A stretch of 24,443 nt of DNA from Euryarchaeota archaeon UBA89 (lineage in GTDB: Archaea > Thermoplasmatota > Poseidoniia > Poseidoniales > Thalassarchaeaceae). This document shows, in pieces, positions 1 through 8,648 of this stretch (positions are counted from its first letter, which is position 1; the number at the start of each line of letters is the position of its first letter). The notes beneath the pieces are model-generated. The model was given only the letters and a program-made list of their open reading frames with translations. It ran no database searches and was not told where the DNA came from. Made by a program: the position numbers and the translations under genes. Where the stretch lies: assembly GCA_002495525.1 (NCBI GenBank), contig DAFS01000011.1, forward strand, positions 939-25,381, given 5' to 3'.

Positions 1-2968
1 ATTTGTTATTCTCTGAGTCTTCTATATCATCAAAAAATGATTCGTTGGCAACGAGAGAATCAAATGAGCCAAATACTTCAACGGCTGCAACTTCAGTAAG
101 TTCGCTTTGTAACAACTCTTGTTCTTGTATTATTAGGAGTTTCTTTTCTTTCCTTCTCCTCACTATACGAACTGTAAATAAAATCAATAATGAAATTAAA
201 ATAATCATATAAGGAATCAATTCAACGAAGATAAATGACCAACTATATTCAAGGCTATATGTAACTGTATCAGAACTCTTCTTACAATCATTCCATGTCA
301 ATGACTCTGGACAAACAGGAGTAAGATATGTGAGTACCTGTCTTCCTTCGATTTCAACAATATTTCCACGATCATTTGAACTCTCAAAAGATGAAAATTT
401 AATTTCATCTGGCATGTGAATAATAATTAATGAAGAAGACCGAATTGTTCCAAATACAGTGTGCTCCATTATTGGGAAGATTTGTTGCTGCATCTGTGAA
501 TTTTCAAATGTAATACCAAAATCACTAGTTATAGGGTCTCCAAATGGCCATTCTAATGCTGATTGATAAAATCCATATGATGCTCTGTGAATATCAAGAT
601 TAATTTGATCATCAATAGAAGAAATACTCATCTCTGCATTTTTTATTGATGCTGAAAAATTTATTGGTTGTAAATCGGATGGAGTAATTGTTTCAGGAAT
701 CTGATAAATCTCATTATTAAACATGAAAGGAGTGCTAATTAAGTCGGCATTCAACTCATATCTACCAACTCCTAAATCTAATGGGAAGCCAGATATCTCA
801 TTTTCACTAATCACTACTGGAAAAATATCATTGAGATCTTCTGCTAATTGGGACATACCCGAATTAGATATCGTGACATTTATTTTATTTCCATTCCCAA
901 AATCTATTGGAGCTTTTATCTCAGACCCTCCTAATAATCCTCCTTTATTATTCATCTGTGTATCGAAAGATGGATCTTTTCTATCCCCGATTGCTATAGC
1001 CCGACGAATTAAATCGGATGGAATTGGTTGTAATTCGATATTATCTTCACCTAAATCAATATTTAATCGATGAATTGAGAATGTTAATTCTGCATCAAAG
1101 TCAATATTAATTTCTCGAATTAATTCATTTATTGCAATATTTTTGATGAAAAATTCTGCTTTTGAGGTAACGCATGTACCTTGTTTAGATGAACAAATTA
1201 AATCATTAGATGAATCTTCACAAGGTATTGAATTTAAACAAATCGGATGTCTCCAATCAAAAATTCTTGTCCCCTCAAATCCGGATTCGTAGATTTCTTC
1301 TTCAGAAAATAATGAATTAATTTCAATTACAGAATCTTCTTGTCCAGTAGAACGAATCCATTCAGGAAGAAGTAATTCTAAATTCATGTTGGTGTTTGGG
1401 AAATCTATAGGTAATAATTCCTGTAACCATTCAGAGTTTGCTGAAAAATCAATTTCCATAATACTCATCGCTGCCGCGAGATCTTCATCATTAAGTATTG
1501 AAAAGTCCAAAGTAGAAACATCCCCTAAACTAGAGCCTAGCATATTTTCAATAATATTTGACATTTGAACTTGAACAGGCTGAGAACTTGATTGAATATA
1601 GATAGGGTTCTTACCTGACATTGGATTTTCATCTTCTAAACAGTATCTAAACTCTAACAATTCATCACAGGTTTCTCCATTCCGATGCCTAAAATCTAAT
1701 CCTCCAAGATTATCTGAGGGGGAAAAATCTGGCTGGAAAAAATTTATTTCAGTACCAAATAAATCTGAAAAACCCTTTGAAATTTCCTCTATTGGAATTC
1801 CTTGCAAAAGAGGAGATAAGTCTTCTTCCAACTCATAATCTAGCATTCTAATACCATCCGAAGTGATTATTGGAATATTCATTTTATCATCACCAAAATC
1901 AATTAACCAGTTATCCAAAGTATTTGAATCAAGATAATGTAAAGATAATTTCATCTGAATTTCAGTATTACTTGAATCTCTAGCATCGATTGATACATCT
2001 ATCGATAAAGATGGTTGTTGGCTTTCAATCAATAATGTCGTTGATGAATCTCTATTTTCAATTCTCATGACCAAACTTTCAGAAATATCTGAATTTAGAT
2101 TCACTGATTCTGTATTATCTAGAGATAAATGACCATATTTTTGAGAAATCTGATTTGGTATATTTTTTGTGAGTAATATGCCGGGGCTATCTACCTGAAA
2201 TGCAGTTGAATAATCGGGAGGGAATACAGTTAATTCTACATAATGTCCAGGTAATGCTTTGGCATTAAACGAAGATTCAACGTCTCCTCCCATCAACAAA
2301 AGACCTCGAATAATTCTATCTAAATCGCCGGTGTTATCTTTAATTCCTAAATTATCAGGATCCATTGTTAAAATAAATACACCTCTAAAGCATATTGGTG
2401 GATTGAATGGATCATTCGTTCGACCATTTACTTCATCGATAGAATCTTGTGAATTATCATAGGTGCATTGTAGATTTTCAGTTGATGAAAATTCTACAGA
2501 TGAGATAGTATTCAGAAGAGAATCTTCAGTATAGTCAAAGTTATCTTCAATATACTCTCTCATATTAGTCTGGATTAAAGATACCATTCTTTCTTCAACA
2601 GTAAATCCATTTCTTTGAAAATCAAGATAATTCCTGATATAATCTGCTGGAACACCATCTTCTAAACTGCTATCTCCTTCTAAGTCTAAATCTTCTAAAT
2701 CTAAGTCAGAACGGGACAATTCATGTACGGCTGTTGATACGGTTAAGGATACACTATCTGCATCAACTACGTTTAAGATAATTGATGACTTAATCCATTC
2801 ACTAATACTTGAGCCGTCAAGATTAGATTGATAGTCATCGCAAATACCATTCTGACTATTCCAAGTTGAACAAATATCATTTTCAACATCTGGCTCTCCA
2901 GGTGGTGGAGAAGCAGAATAAACTGGAGAAATAAGCAGGAAAACCAGTAACACTGCTATACGCTGCAT
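1..2968 (-). CDS. Very large secreted, C-terminally membrane-anchored protein, function unknown (3' end cut by window edge)
   Basis: The reading frame is open from the ATG at 2968 to the left edge, giving 989 complete codons without a stop, so the protein continues outside the window. Residues 1-19 form a signal peptide (MQR, then a hydrophobic stretch ending near VYSA). The ectodomain of about 890 residues is rich in Asp, Asn, Ser and Ile and looks like beta-strand repeats. It has Cys pairs spaced like disulfide loops (C33/C43; later CDELLEFRYC, CSSKQGTC and CPESLTWNDC). A single membrane helix lies at about residues 917-936, followed by the basic stop-transfer run RRRKEKK and then an acidic cytoplasmic tail, so the topology is type I. 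I do not recognise a family. It could be an adhesin, an S-layer-associated protein or a surface receptor. It is divergent from the TYW2-like gene across 60 bp and has no visible functional link to it. Existence as a gene is very likely; function is open. Confidence 0.85.
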   Translation of the reverse strand, partial: MQRIAVLLVFLLISPVYSASPPPGEPDVENDICSTWNSQNGICDDYQSNLDGSSISEWIKSSIILNVVDADSVSLTVSTAVHELSRSDLDLEDLDLEGDSSLEDGVPADYIRNYLDFQRNGFTVEERMVSLIQTNMREYIEDNFDYTEDSLLNTISSVEFSSTENLQCTYDNSQDSIDEVNGRTNDPFNPPICFRGVFILTMDPDNLGIKDNTGDLDRIIRGLLLMGGDVESSFNAKALPGHYVELTVFPPDYSTAFQVDSPGILLTKNIPNQISQKYGHLSLDNTESVNLNSDISESLVMRIENRDSSTTLLIESQQPSLSIDVSIDARDSSNTEIQMKLSLHYLDSNTLDNWLIDFGDDKMNIPIITSDGIRMLDYELEEDLSPLLQGIPIEEISKGFSDLFGTEINFFQPDFSPSDNLGGLDFRHRNGETCDELLEFRYCLEDENPMSGKNPIYIQSSSQPVQVQMSNIIENMLGSSLGDVSTLDFSILNDEDLAAAMSIMEIDFSANSEWLQELLPIDFPNTNMNLELLLPEWIRSTGQEDSVIEINSLFSEEEIYESGFEGTRIFDWRHPICLNSIPCEDSSNDLICSSKQGTCVTSKAEFFIKNIAINELIREINIDFDAELTFSIHRLNIDLGEDNIELQPIPSDLIRRAIAIGDRKDPSFDTQMNNKGGLLGGSEIKAPIDFGNGNKINVTISNSGMSQLAEDLNDIFPVVISENEISGFPLDLGVGRYELNADLISTPFMFNNEIYQIPETITPSDLQPINFSASIKNAEMSISSIDDQINLDIHRASYGFYQSALEWPFGDPITSDFGITFENSQMQQQIFPIMEHTVFGTIRSSSLIIIHMPDEIKFSSFESSNDRGNIVEIEGRQVLTYLTPVCPESLTWNDCKKSSDTVTYSLEYSWSFIFVELIPYMIILISLLILFTVRIVRRRKEKKLLIIQEQELLQSELTEVAAVEVFGSFDSLVANESFFDDIEDSENNK
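2678..2707 (-). repeat. Two-copy 15-nt tandem repeat inside the giant surface protein gene
   Basis: Two adjacent 15-nt units differing at two bases each encode the pentapeptide DLDLE on the minus strand, giving DLDLEDLDLE. It is an in-frame acidic duplication near the N-terminus of the secreted protein, probably from slipped-strand duplication. Confidence 0.7.
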
Positions 2969-2991
2969 GATAGTTGGAGAAAGTCATCTAC

Positions 2992-2997
2992 CATAAG
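2992..2997 (-). promoter_or_regulatory. Possible TATA-like box for the giant surface protein gene
   Basis: The minus-strand element CTTATG is centred about 26 nt upstream of the ATG at 2968, the distance expected if the mRNA is leaderless. It is a weak match to an archaeal TATA box, and the call rests mainly on spacing shared with other first genes in the window. Confidence 0.25.
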
Positions 2998-3028
2998 TCT
3001 GAATCCATCCTGCATCTCGGAGACTTCG

Positions 3029-3922
3029 ATGAGTAGGGAGAAACCTAGTTCTCAACTACGAAAAAATATTCTTTCTCTGCTAAAATTAAAAGATTTAGAA
3101 GATAAAAAATTAGCCGCATTAATAGATGATATCCCCAAGCGCTGGGAGAAATTTGATGATATTGCTCTGATTCCGAATTCATCTTTTAGGAAAGAACACT
3201 GGGATTCAATAATTAATGATGATTTTTGGAATAAAATTTGTCAAAGTTTGAATGTAAAAAGGTTAGCTAGATCTGGAGAAATAATTGGTGAAAAAAGAGA
3301 ATCAACCGTAGAAATGTTGGTTGGAGAAAGTGATTGGGTAATTAGAAAAGAAAATGGAATAAAATATGGTTATCATCTTACACAGTGTATGTTTTCTTCA
3401 GGCAATATTAATGAAAGGAGGAGGATGGGTGAAGTAACATTAGAAAATGAAATAGTGGTAGATTTATTTTGTGGAATCGGATACTATACACTTCCAATAT
3501 TAGTAAAAAATAAGGTGAAACATGTTTATTCTTGTGAGTGGAATATAAATTCTATCAATGCACTATCATATAACCTTCAAAAAAATAATGTAGAGGGAAA
3601 ATGTACTATTATTGAGGGAGATAATCGAAAAACTACTGAACATTTAGAGAATATAGCCGATAGAGTATTGCTTGGGCTACTACCAACTGCAGAAGATTCC
3701 TATCATGTGGCTTTAAACTGCATAAAAGAAGAGGGAGGAATACTGCATATCCATGGGTTATCACCATCTAATAATCATGAGAAATTTATCTTAGAAACTT
3801 CTGAAAAATTACAAAAAATAAATCATAATTATACCATGACTAATTGTAAAATTAACAAAATTAAATCTTATGCACCGCATTGGGATCACTTAGTTTTAGA
3901 TATACAATTAGAAAAAACATAG
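3029..3922 (+). CDS. taw2: TYW2-like tRNA wybutosine-synthesizing enzyme (aminocarboxypropyltransferase)
   Basis: In archaea this enzyme transfers the 3-amino-3-carboxypropyl group of S-adenosylmethionine to 4-demethylwyosine at position 37 of tRNA-Phe, giving yW-86. The protein has 297 residues. The N-terminal 120 residues match the region of the family that precedes the catalytic domain. The Rossmann methyltransferase fold follows: SAM loop DLFCGIGYY (residues 145-153), acidic strand end CEWN (169-172), EGDNR (196-200) and LGLLP (215-219). HIHG (240-243) and a C-terminal SYAPHWDHLVLDI are also typical. LGLLP in place of the NPP-type motif of N1-methyltransferase Trm5 argues for TYW2 rather than Trm5. 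The length is normal for archaeal members. A TYW1-like gene lies at 14693-15727, so two successive steps of the pathway are in this window. The next gene on the strand begins 58 bp downstream with its own promoter. Confidence 0.88.
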   Translation: MSREKPSSQLRKNILSLLKLKDLEDKKLAALIDDIPKRWEKFDDIALIPNSSFRKEHWDSIINDDFWNKICQSLNVKRLARSGEIIGEKRESTVEMLVGESDWVIRKENGIKYGYHLTQCMFSSGNINERRRMGEVTLENEIVVDLFCGIGYYTLPILVKNKVKHVYSCEWNINSINALSYNLQKNNVEGKCTIIEGDNRKTTEHLENIADRVLLGLLPTAEDSYHVALNCIKEEGGILHIHGLSPSNNHEKFILETSEKLQKINHNYTMTNCKINKIKSYAPHWDHLVLDIQLEKT

Positions 3923-3948
3923 TGAAACCATTACACAAAAACACAGTC

Positions 3949-3957
3949 TATATTTTA
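3949..3957 (+). promoter_or_regulatory. TATA box upstream of the S15-type hydrolase
   Basis: TATATTTTA lies in the 58-bp gap and is centred about 28 nt before the ATG at 3981. There is no Shine-Dalgarno sequence between it and the start, so the mRNA is probably leaderless or nearly so. Confidence 0.5.
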
Positions 3958-3980
3958 TCCTATCATAAATTCGGAAGTAT

Positions 3981-5753
3981 ATGCGCACTCTCGCACTCAT
4001 GATGTGTTTACTCATGACTGTGCCCACATTAGCTGGTTGTTTAGCCGAAGATACAAAACAAATAGATGAAAACGAGGAATGGTGGGAAACTCCAATCCAT
4101 GAAAGAGAAAATATGAAACTAAATATGACTGGATGGAGAAGTCAACTTCCAGTTGAGGGAATTTATTCTTGGTCGGGTCCGACCGAACACTTCGTAGAAG
4201 TCGAACTACCACTATCTGAACAAGATGTAGGATATCCAGGTCCAGCTTTAATGCATATCTCGTTATGGATGCCAGATGTACCAAATGGAACGGAAGTGCC
4301 AGTAATTGCAACTGTACATCCATACTATGATTTTGGAGGTGAAGGTGTAGTTGGAGATGATTCTAACCCAAATACAGTTCCTGATGCAGGAGTAGGATTA
4401 TGGGTTCTAGAAGAATTTGTCCCCCATGGATATGCTCTGGCACAGATTTCAACATTTGGCACCGGTCAGTCAACCCATTGTCAAGATGTAAAAGGTCTCG
4501 GTGAGCAAATAGGAATTCAAGCAGCTGTTCATTGGCTTGGAGAACAAGATTGGTCAAACGGGAATGTTGGATTAATGGGTAAATCGTATGCTGGAACTAC
4601 AAACTGGGAAGCTGCTCAAAATCCATCTGAACACCTGAAAACAATTGTTCCAATTTCTGGATCTATAGGAGTTCAACAGATGTTCTATAGAAATGGATCT
4701 AGTGAAGCTAGGGCAATGCTATACGACGTTCTGTACGAAGGAGCTACTGCTGATGCTACAAGCGATGATATGAGATTTTGTACTGATGATGCTATAGGAC
4801 CTTTGAGTCCATTTACTACTTGGTTAGGAGCAGGACTCGGCGGAGATGAATGGAATGATTATTGGGATGAGAGATATCATTTACAGGATGTAATCGATAA
4901 TTACAATGGAAGTGTATACATCGTTTGGGGTTTACAAGATTGGAATGTTGATCCATATCATGCATTTCCGACTCATCAATTATTGAAAGATGCAGGCATA
5001 AATGTTCGAACTATTTCTGGTCAGTGGGGGCACAACTACCCTGATCAACCAAGTGTTCATGAAGGATTAGAATCAGGATATGGCGCTGAAGCATTCCCTA
5101 GTGTCTCAAGAATGGATTGGGCAGTCGAACTATTCCCATGGTTCGAATATTACTTGAAAGGAATAGGTGAGGAGCCAGAGTCTTATGTTCAAGTGCAAAG
5201 AAATGACGGGGAATGGCATATTGAAGAGACGTGGCCAGCAGAAGACACTATCAATATTCAATACGCAATCGCAGACTGGGATGGTGGGATGTCTGGAACT
5301 GTTAATTCACAACAATCGATGACTATTACGAGTCAACCACTGACTGAAGATATGCATATTTCCGGACTACCAACATTACATATTGATGCTAGAACAAATA
5401 CTTGTAATGGAGGACAATTATTCGTAACAATGTTTGATGGGACTTCAGGTCTAAGATTAGGACACGCAACTATGGATGTCAGATATAGAGATGGGGGTTA
5501 CGAAGCAAAAGCAACATCTCCAATGACAAGTTATAGGATGTTAATGGAATTTAATCCAATGGACGTAATTATTCCTAAAGGGCATACAATTCAATTGGTA
5601 GTATCCGAAACCGGAGAAGACTATTTGCCTTCTCCATGTGCATCTGCAGGAATGACAATATTTGCAGGTTACCAAGTACTCACTTTACCTACTGTAGATA
5701 GGCCTGTAAATCATGAGAATTGGTTCAATGTTCCAAACTGGTGGGACGAATGA
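3981..5753 (+). CDS. Secreted lipoprotein hydrolase, peptidase S15 / CocE family (X-Pro dipeptidyl-peptidase-like)
   Basis: The protein has 590 residues. It begins with a short signal peptide and the lipobox LAGC, giving lipid-anchored Cys20, so it should sit on the outer face of the cell membrane. An alpha/beta-hydrolase domain follows with the nucleophile elbow GKSYAG (Ser202), a probable catalytic Asp in GLQDW (Asp320) and a probable catalytic His in GQWGHN (His351). These match the S15/CocE triad in order and spacing. The region after about residue 400 is beta-rich and fits the C-terminal jelly-roll (PepX_C-like) domain of the family. Known members release X-Pro dipeptides or hydrolyse acyl esters and amides; which substrate is used cannot be read from the sequence. 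Use in scavenging peptides outside the cell is an inference. The 3' end overlaps the convergent SprT-like gene by 29 bp. Confidence 0.88.
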   Translation: MRTLALMMCLLMTVPTLAGCLAEDTKQIDENEEWWETPIHERENMKLNMTGWRSQLPVEGIYSWSGPTEHFVEVELPLSEQDVGYPGPALMHISLWMPDVPNGTEVPVIATVHPYYDFGGEGVVGDDSNPNTVPDAGVGLWVLEEFVPHGYALAQISTFGTGQSTHCQDVKGLGEQIGIQAAVHWLGEQDWSNGNVGLMGKSYAGTTNWEAAQNPSEHLKTIVPISGSIGVQQMFYRNGSSEARAMLYDVLYEGATADATSDDMRFCTDDAIGPLSPFTTWLGAGLGGDEWNDYWDERYHLQDVIDNYNGSVYIVWGLQDWNVDPYHAFPTHQLLKDAGINVRTISGQWGHNYPDQPSVHEGLESGYGAEAFPSVSRMDWAVELFPWFEYYLKGIGEEPESYVQVQRNDGEWHIEETWPAEDTINIQYAIADWDGGMSGTVNSQQSMTITSQPLTEDMHISGLPTLHIDARTNTCNGGQLFVTMFDGTSGLRLGHATMDVRYRDGGYEAKATSPMTSYRMLMEFNPMDVIIPKGHTIQLVVSETGEDYLPSPCASAGMTIFAGYQVLTLPTVDRPVNHENWFNVPNWWDE

Positions 5754-6285
5754 TAGGTATATTTTCTAATTTACCAAGACATTCTTTATGAAAATAATTA
5801 CTTCTAAATTTTCGAGTGCTGCGCTTTACAATAAATCCACATTTGGAACATGTCCAAGCCCATTGAGAATTATTTTCCTGTAATTCCCTAGTTAATTGTC
5901 TGCCAAAAATACTCATTTTTTCTATATTAGGCCAGAGATTTTCTAATTGACGGAAATTTTTATCATGAGAAAAATTCCCTAAACAATGAATATATTCATG
6001 ATAAAGTACGAACTCAGCATATAAGGAATATTTTTGCTCGAACAATTTTCTATTCAATCTAACTTTACAATTACTTGGGCTAATTTTTTTCGACTTATCT
6101 GAATTAGTTGTTAGACCATGTCTTGAAATAGAATTTTTAGTAAGAAAAGATACTTCAATTTTAGATAATTGTGATAATTCATAATCAGAAAATAATCTTT
6201 CATTATTTATATCGACATAAGCTCTCATTTTAGAAATTACATTGTGTCTTAATTGAGATAATATTTGATTATCAATATCATCCAT
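5725..6285 (-). CDS. SprT-like zinc metalloprotease
   Basis: This 186-residue protein has the gluzincin motif HEYIH (residues 96-100) and a third histidine at residue 107 in SHDKNF. That is the HExxH plus H(S/D)xxF pattern of SprT, Spartan and WLM proteases. A C-terminal zinc-ribbon-like module follows, with CSKCG (146-150) and HKEC (166-169), so the final ligand pair may be His/Cys. There is no signal peptide or membrane segment, so it should be cytoplasmic. Spartan relatives remove DNA-protein crosslinks, but the substrate of archaeal members is not established. The ATG at 6285 is the first start in the frame. Its last 29 bp overlap the end of the S15 gene in the opposite direction. The family call is good; the function is inferred. 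Confidence 0.78.
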   Translation of the reverse strand: MDDIDNQILSQLRHNVISKMRAYVDINNERLFSDYELSQLSKIEVSFLTKNSISRHGLTTNSDKSKKISPSNCKVRLNRKLFEQKYSLYAEFVLYHEYIHCLGNFSHDKNFRQLENLWPNIEKMSIFGRQLTRELQENNSQWAWTCSKCGFIVKRSTRKFRSNYFHKECLGKLENIPIIRPTSLEH

Positions 6286-6310
6286 AATAATATCTCGATA
6301 TATAGTAAAT

Positions 6311-8572
6311 CTAGAAGTAAGAGCCTGTACCTTCGTAATATATCCTCAACTGAATACCATACTCTGGATCATCTCCAAACCATAATACTGACTCCATGTT
6401 CTCTAAAGTTGTCAGACTAGTTGGCCAATCAGATTCAAAGTATCCGGGATACAAATCTTTCACTAACATAGTCCCATCGGCACTACCGTCGGTTCTGAAA
6501 AGTTCCCAATAATTTTGTGGGGTCCAACCAAAGAAGTAAACAACATCACCAATTACTTGAGGGTCGGATCCAATAGGTCCATAATTCATTGAATTGGCAT
6601 TAAACCAAATTTCTCCATTGAAAGTCCATGGTGCAACTTCTTTAATTATGTAAGTTCCATCAAGTGTCCCATCGGATAATGCAGGTTCATTTCCAGTCTC
6701 AAAGTTCCCCCAGAAATCAAATTCTATATGTTTTTCCTGATTATAAAGGAATTCATTTTCTGGATCTTGGTCAATAAAATCTGTACAATACCATTCTCCA
6801 TTCATACTGTTATATTCACAGTAATTCCATCTATCTTCTATCTCAGAAATATTTGTATCAGTCCAATGTTCGAAGAGTGGGTTAGTACAATACCATAAAT
6901 CATCTAAACCACTATCAACTTGTTCCGTATTCCCTTCCCAAATACAAGAAGTATAATTTCTCCAAGCTGAAGCAACAAATGTAGATAGCGACATAAATAA
7001 TTGATCTCCAAAAATAGTCATTGTTCCGGGGTTACCATAGAATTCTTGATCTTCACCGACCCTAGATGTAGATTCATTAGTTCCTGAACTTGTCCATAGT
7101 TCAGCCCTACTAATATTCCAATCCTCTCTGAACGAACCAGCGGAGAAATATAATTTATCATTGAACTCAATGAAGTTACCTGGATAACTGCCAAAAGAAC
7201 CGTTGCGGATATCTTTAACTAATCCTGTAGTAATTGACAATCCGGTAGTTTTCCATAATTCTTGACCAACAACACCGTCGCTAGCTGAGAAATAAATTAA
7301 GCCCCCGGCTTGTGTCATTTGTGAAGGATCACTGCTCGCAGAACCAGGATTAATATCCATTATCATCGAAGTGCCTTGATCAGTGCCATCACTCTTCCAA
7401 AGTTCTGTCCCATTTACACCATTATTAGCAGAGAAGTAAACTACATCAGCAATCGTCATTAATGAGCTTGGTATACTTTCTGAGGCCCCAGGATTAATAT
7501 CTGAAACCATGTAGGTTCCTTGTTCTGTAGCGTCGGTAAACCATAACTCAGTACCATTTATTCCATTTGTTGCCCTGAAATAAGCGCCTGTTCTGGCAAC
7601 TGTAATTAGTGAAGAGTATCCATTCACTGCAGATGATAAAAGACCTCTGGCATATCCTTCATTGATGTCCTTAACCATGTAAGTTCCTTCTTCTGTTCCA
7701 TCTGAGAACCATAATTCACTTCCATTTAATCCATTACTTGCAGCAAATAATATCCCATCAGCAAATCTAACTGGATCTATAAGTCCACTAGAATAAACGC
7801 CTGGAAGAATATCTTTTACTAGCTTTGTTCCATCTCTAGTGCCGTCACTAGCCCATAATTCAAGGCCAGTGGAACCATTATTTCCAGTGAATAAAACAAC
7901 TTCATCCAATTCAATAATCCAAGTAAGCCCTGAAGATCCCTGAGGCAATGATAAATCATCTGTTAGCCTATCAAATACGGTGTTGCAGAAAGAAAAACTA
8001 TGTGTTCCTTCATCAAGATGTAGAATTCCATCATTTGCTTCTCCTTTACCTGAGCCATCATCAACTCCAGAAATCACAGTAATACCAGAACTAATTGATG
8101 GGCAATCAACATTTGGGAGAGGTCTATACAAAATCACTTGATCTGAAAGCTCTTGCAGAGATTGTTTAGTAGACTCTAGAGCATTATCAAGACTTTCAAT
8201 AGCTTCTCCTTCTAATTCAAGAAGTGTTTGTAGTGCGGCTAACTCAAGCGTTTGATCCACCATAATATTGTATAATGAAGAGGTATTGTAATCACTGGAA
8301 CTTAATTGCGAAAGTAACGCCTGTCTTTCTAGAACTAATTCATCTATTTGTAACATCATTGAGTTAGAAGAATTATTCAAGGCTTCAAGATCGTTCCTTA
8401 AAGCGATATTTTCATTTATCATGGCCTCCAATAATAAAGTCATTTCGTCTTGATTTTTTTGTAACTCATCTACATCATCATTAGTCTGGCTAATACTATC
8501 ATTTGATGCACAACCTGCTAAAGTTGTTGATACCATAATAATGGCCATAAATATACTAACAGCACTCTTCAT
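6311..8572 (-). CDS. ELWxxDGT-repeat lipoprotein with N-terminal coiled coil
   Basis: I place the start at the ATG at 8572 (753 residues). This puts a proper signal peptide and lipobox LAGC (Cys21) at the N-terminus; an upstream in-frame ATG at 8656 would add 28 basic residues and overlap the oligoribonuclease gene. Residues 32-147 form a heptad-like, Leu-rich coiled coil. A short Cys-bracketed segment (DDGSGKGEANDG) follows. From about residue 238 come eight degenerate copies of ELWxSDGTxxGTxxVKDIxPG at roughly 50-residue spacing. The fourth to seventh are the most decayed, and a Cys-rich insert sits before the seventh. Such repeats are known from many bacteria and are predicted to build a beta-propeller. 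The protein is probably anchored outside the membrane with the propeller held away on the coiled-coil stalk. A binding or adhesion role is an inference. No catalytic motif was seen. Confidence 0.85.
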   Translation of the reverse strand: MKSAVSIFMAIIMVSTTLAGCASNDSISQTNDDVDELQKNQDEMTLLLEAMINENIALRNDLEALNNSSNSMMLQIDELVLERQALLSQLSSSDYNTSSLYNIMVDQTLELAALQTLLELEGEAIESLDNALESTKQSLQELSDQVILYRPLPNVDCPSISSGITVISGVDDGSGKGEANDGILHLDEGTHSFSFCNTVFDRLTDDLSLPQGSSGLTWIIELDEVVLFTGNNGSTGLELWASDGTRDGTKLVKDILPGVYSSGLIDPVRFADGILFAASNGLNGSELWFSDGTEEGTYMVKDINEGYARGLLSSAVNGYSSLITVARTGAYFRATNGINGTELWFTDATEQGTYMVSDINPGASESIPSSLMTIADVVYFSANNGVNGTELWKSDGTDQGTSMIMDINPGSASSDPSQMTQAGGLIYFSASDGVVGQELWKTTGLSITTGLVKDIRNGSFGSYPGNFIEFNDKLYFSAGSFREDWNISRAELWTSSGTNESTSRVGEDQEFYGNPGTMTIFGDQLFMSLSTFVASAWRNYTSCIWEGNTEQVDSGLDDLWYCTNPLFEHWTDTNISEIEDRWNYCEYNSMNGEWYCTDFIDQDPENEFLYNQEKHIEFDFWGNFETGNEPALSDGTLDGTYIIKEVAPWTFNGEIWFNANSMNYGPIGSDPQVIGDVVYFFGWTPQNYWELFRTDGSADGTMLVKDLYPGYFESDWPTSLTTLENMESVLWFGDDPEYGIQLRIYYEGTGSYF

Positions 8573-8648
8573 ACTACTCGGAGAATTATAAACTCTAAAA
8601 ACTAATTTGCGTTTTTTAGAAAAATATACTTGACAAAGGGAAAAATAT

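Noticed and set aside
3..2462. Several plus-strand open frames of 60-116 codons in the left 2.5 kb
   Set aside because: They lie opposite the 989-codon minus-strand gene, have no family similarity and read as low-complexity Ser/Ile-rich peptides expected from the antisense of an Asp/Asn/Ile-rich gene.
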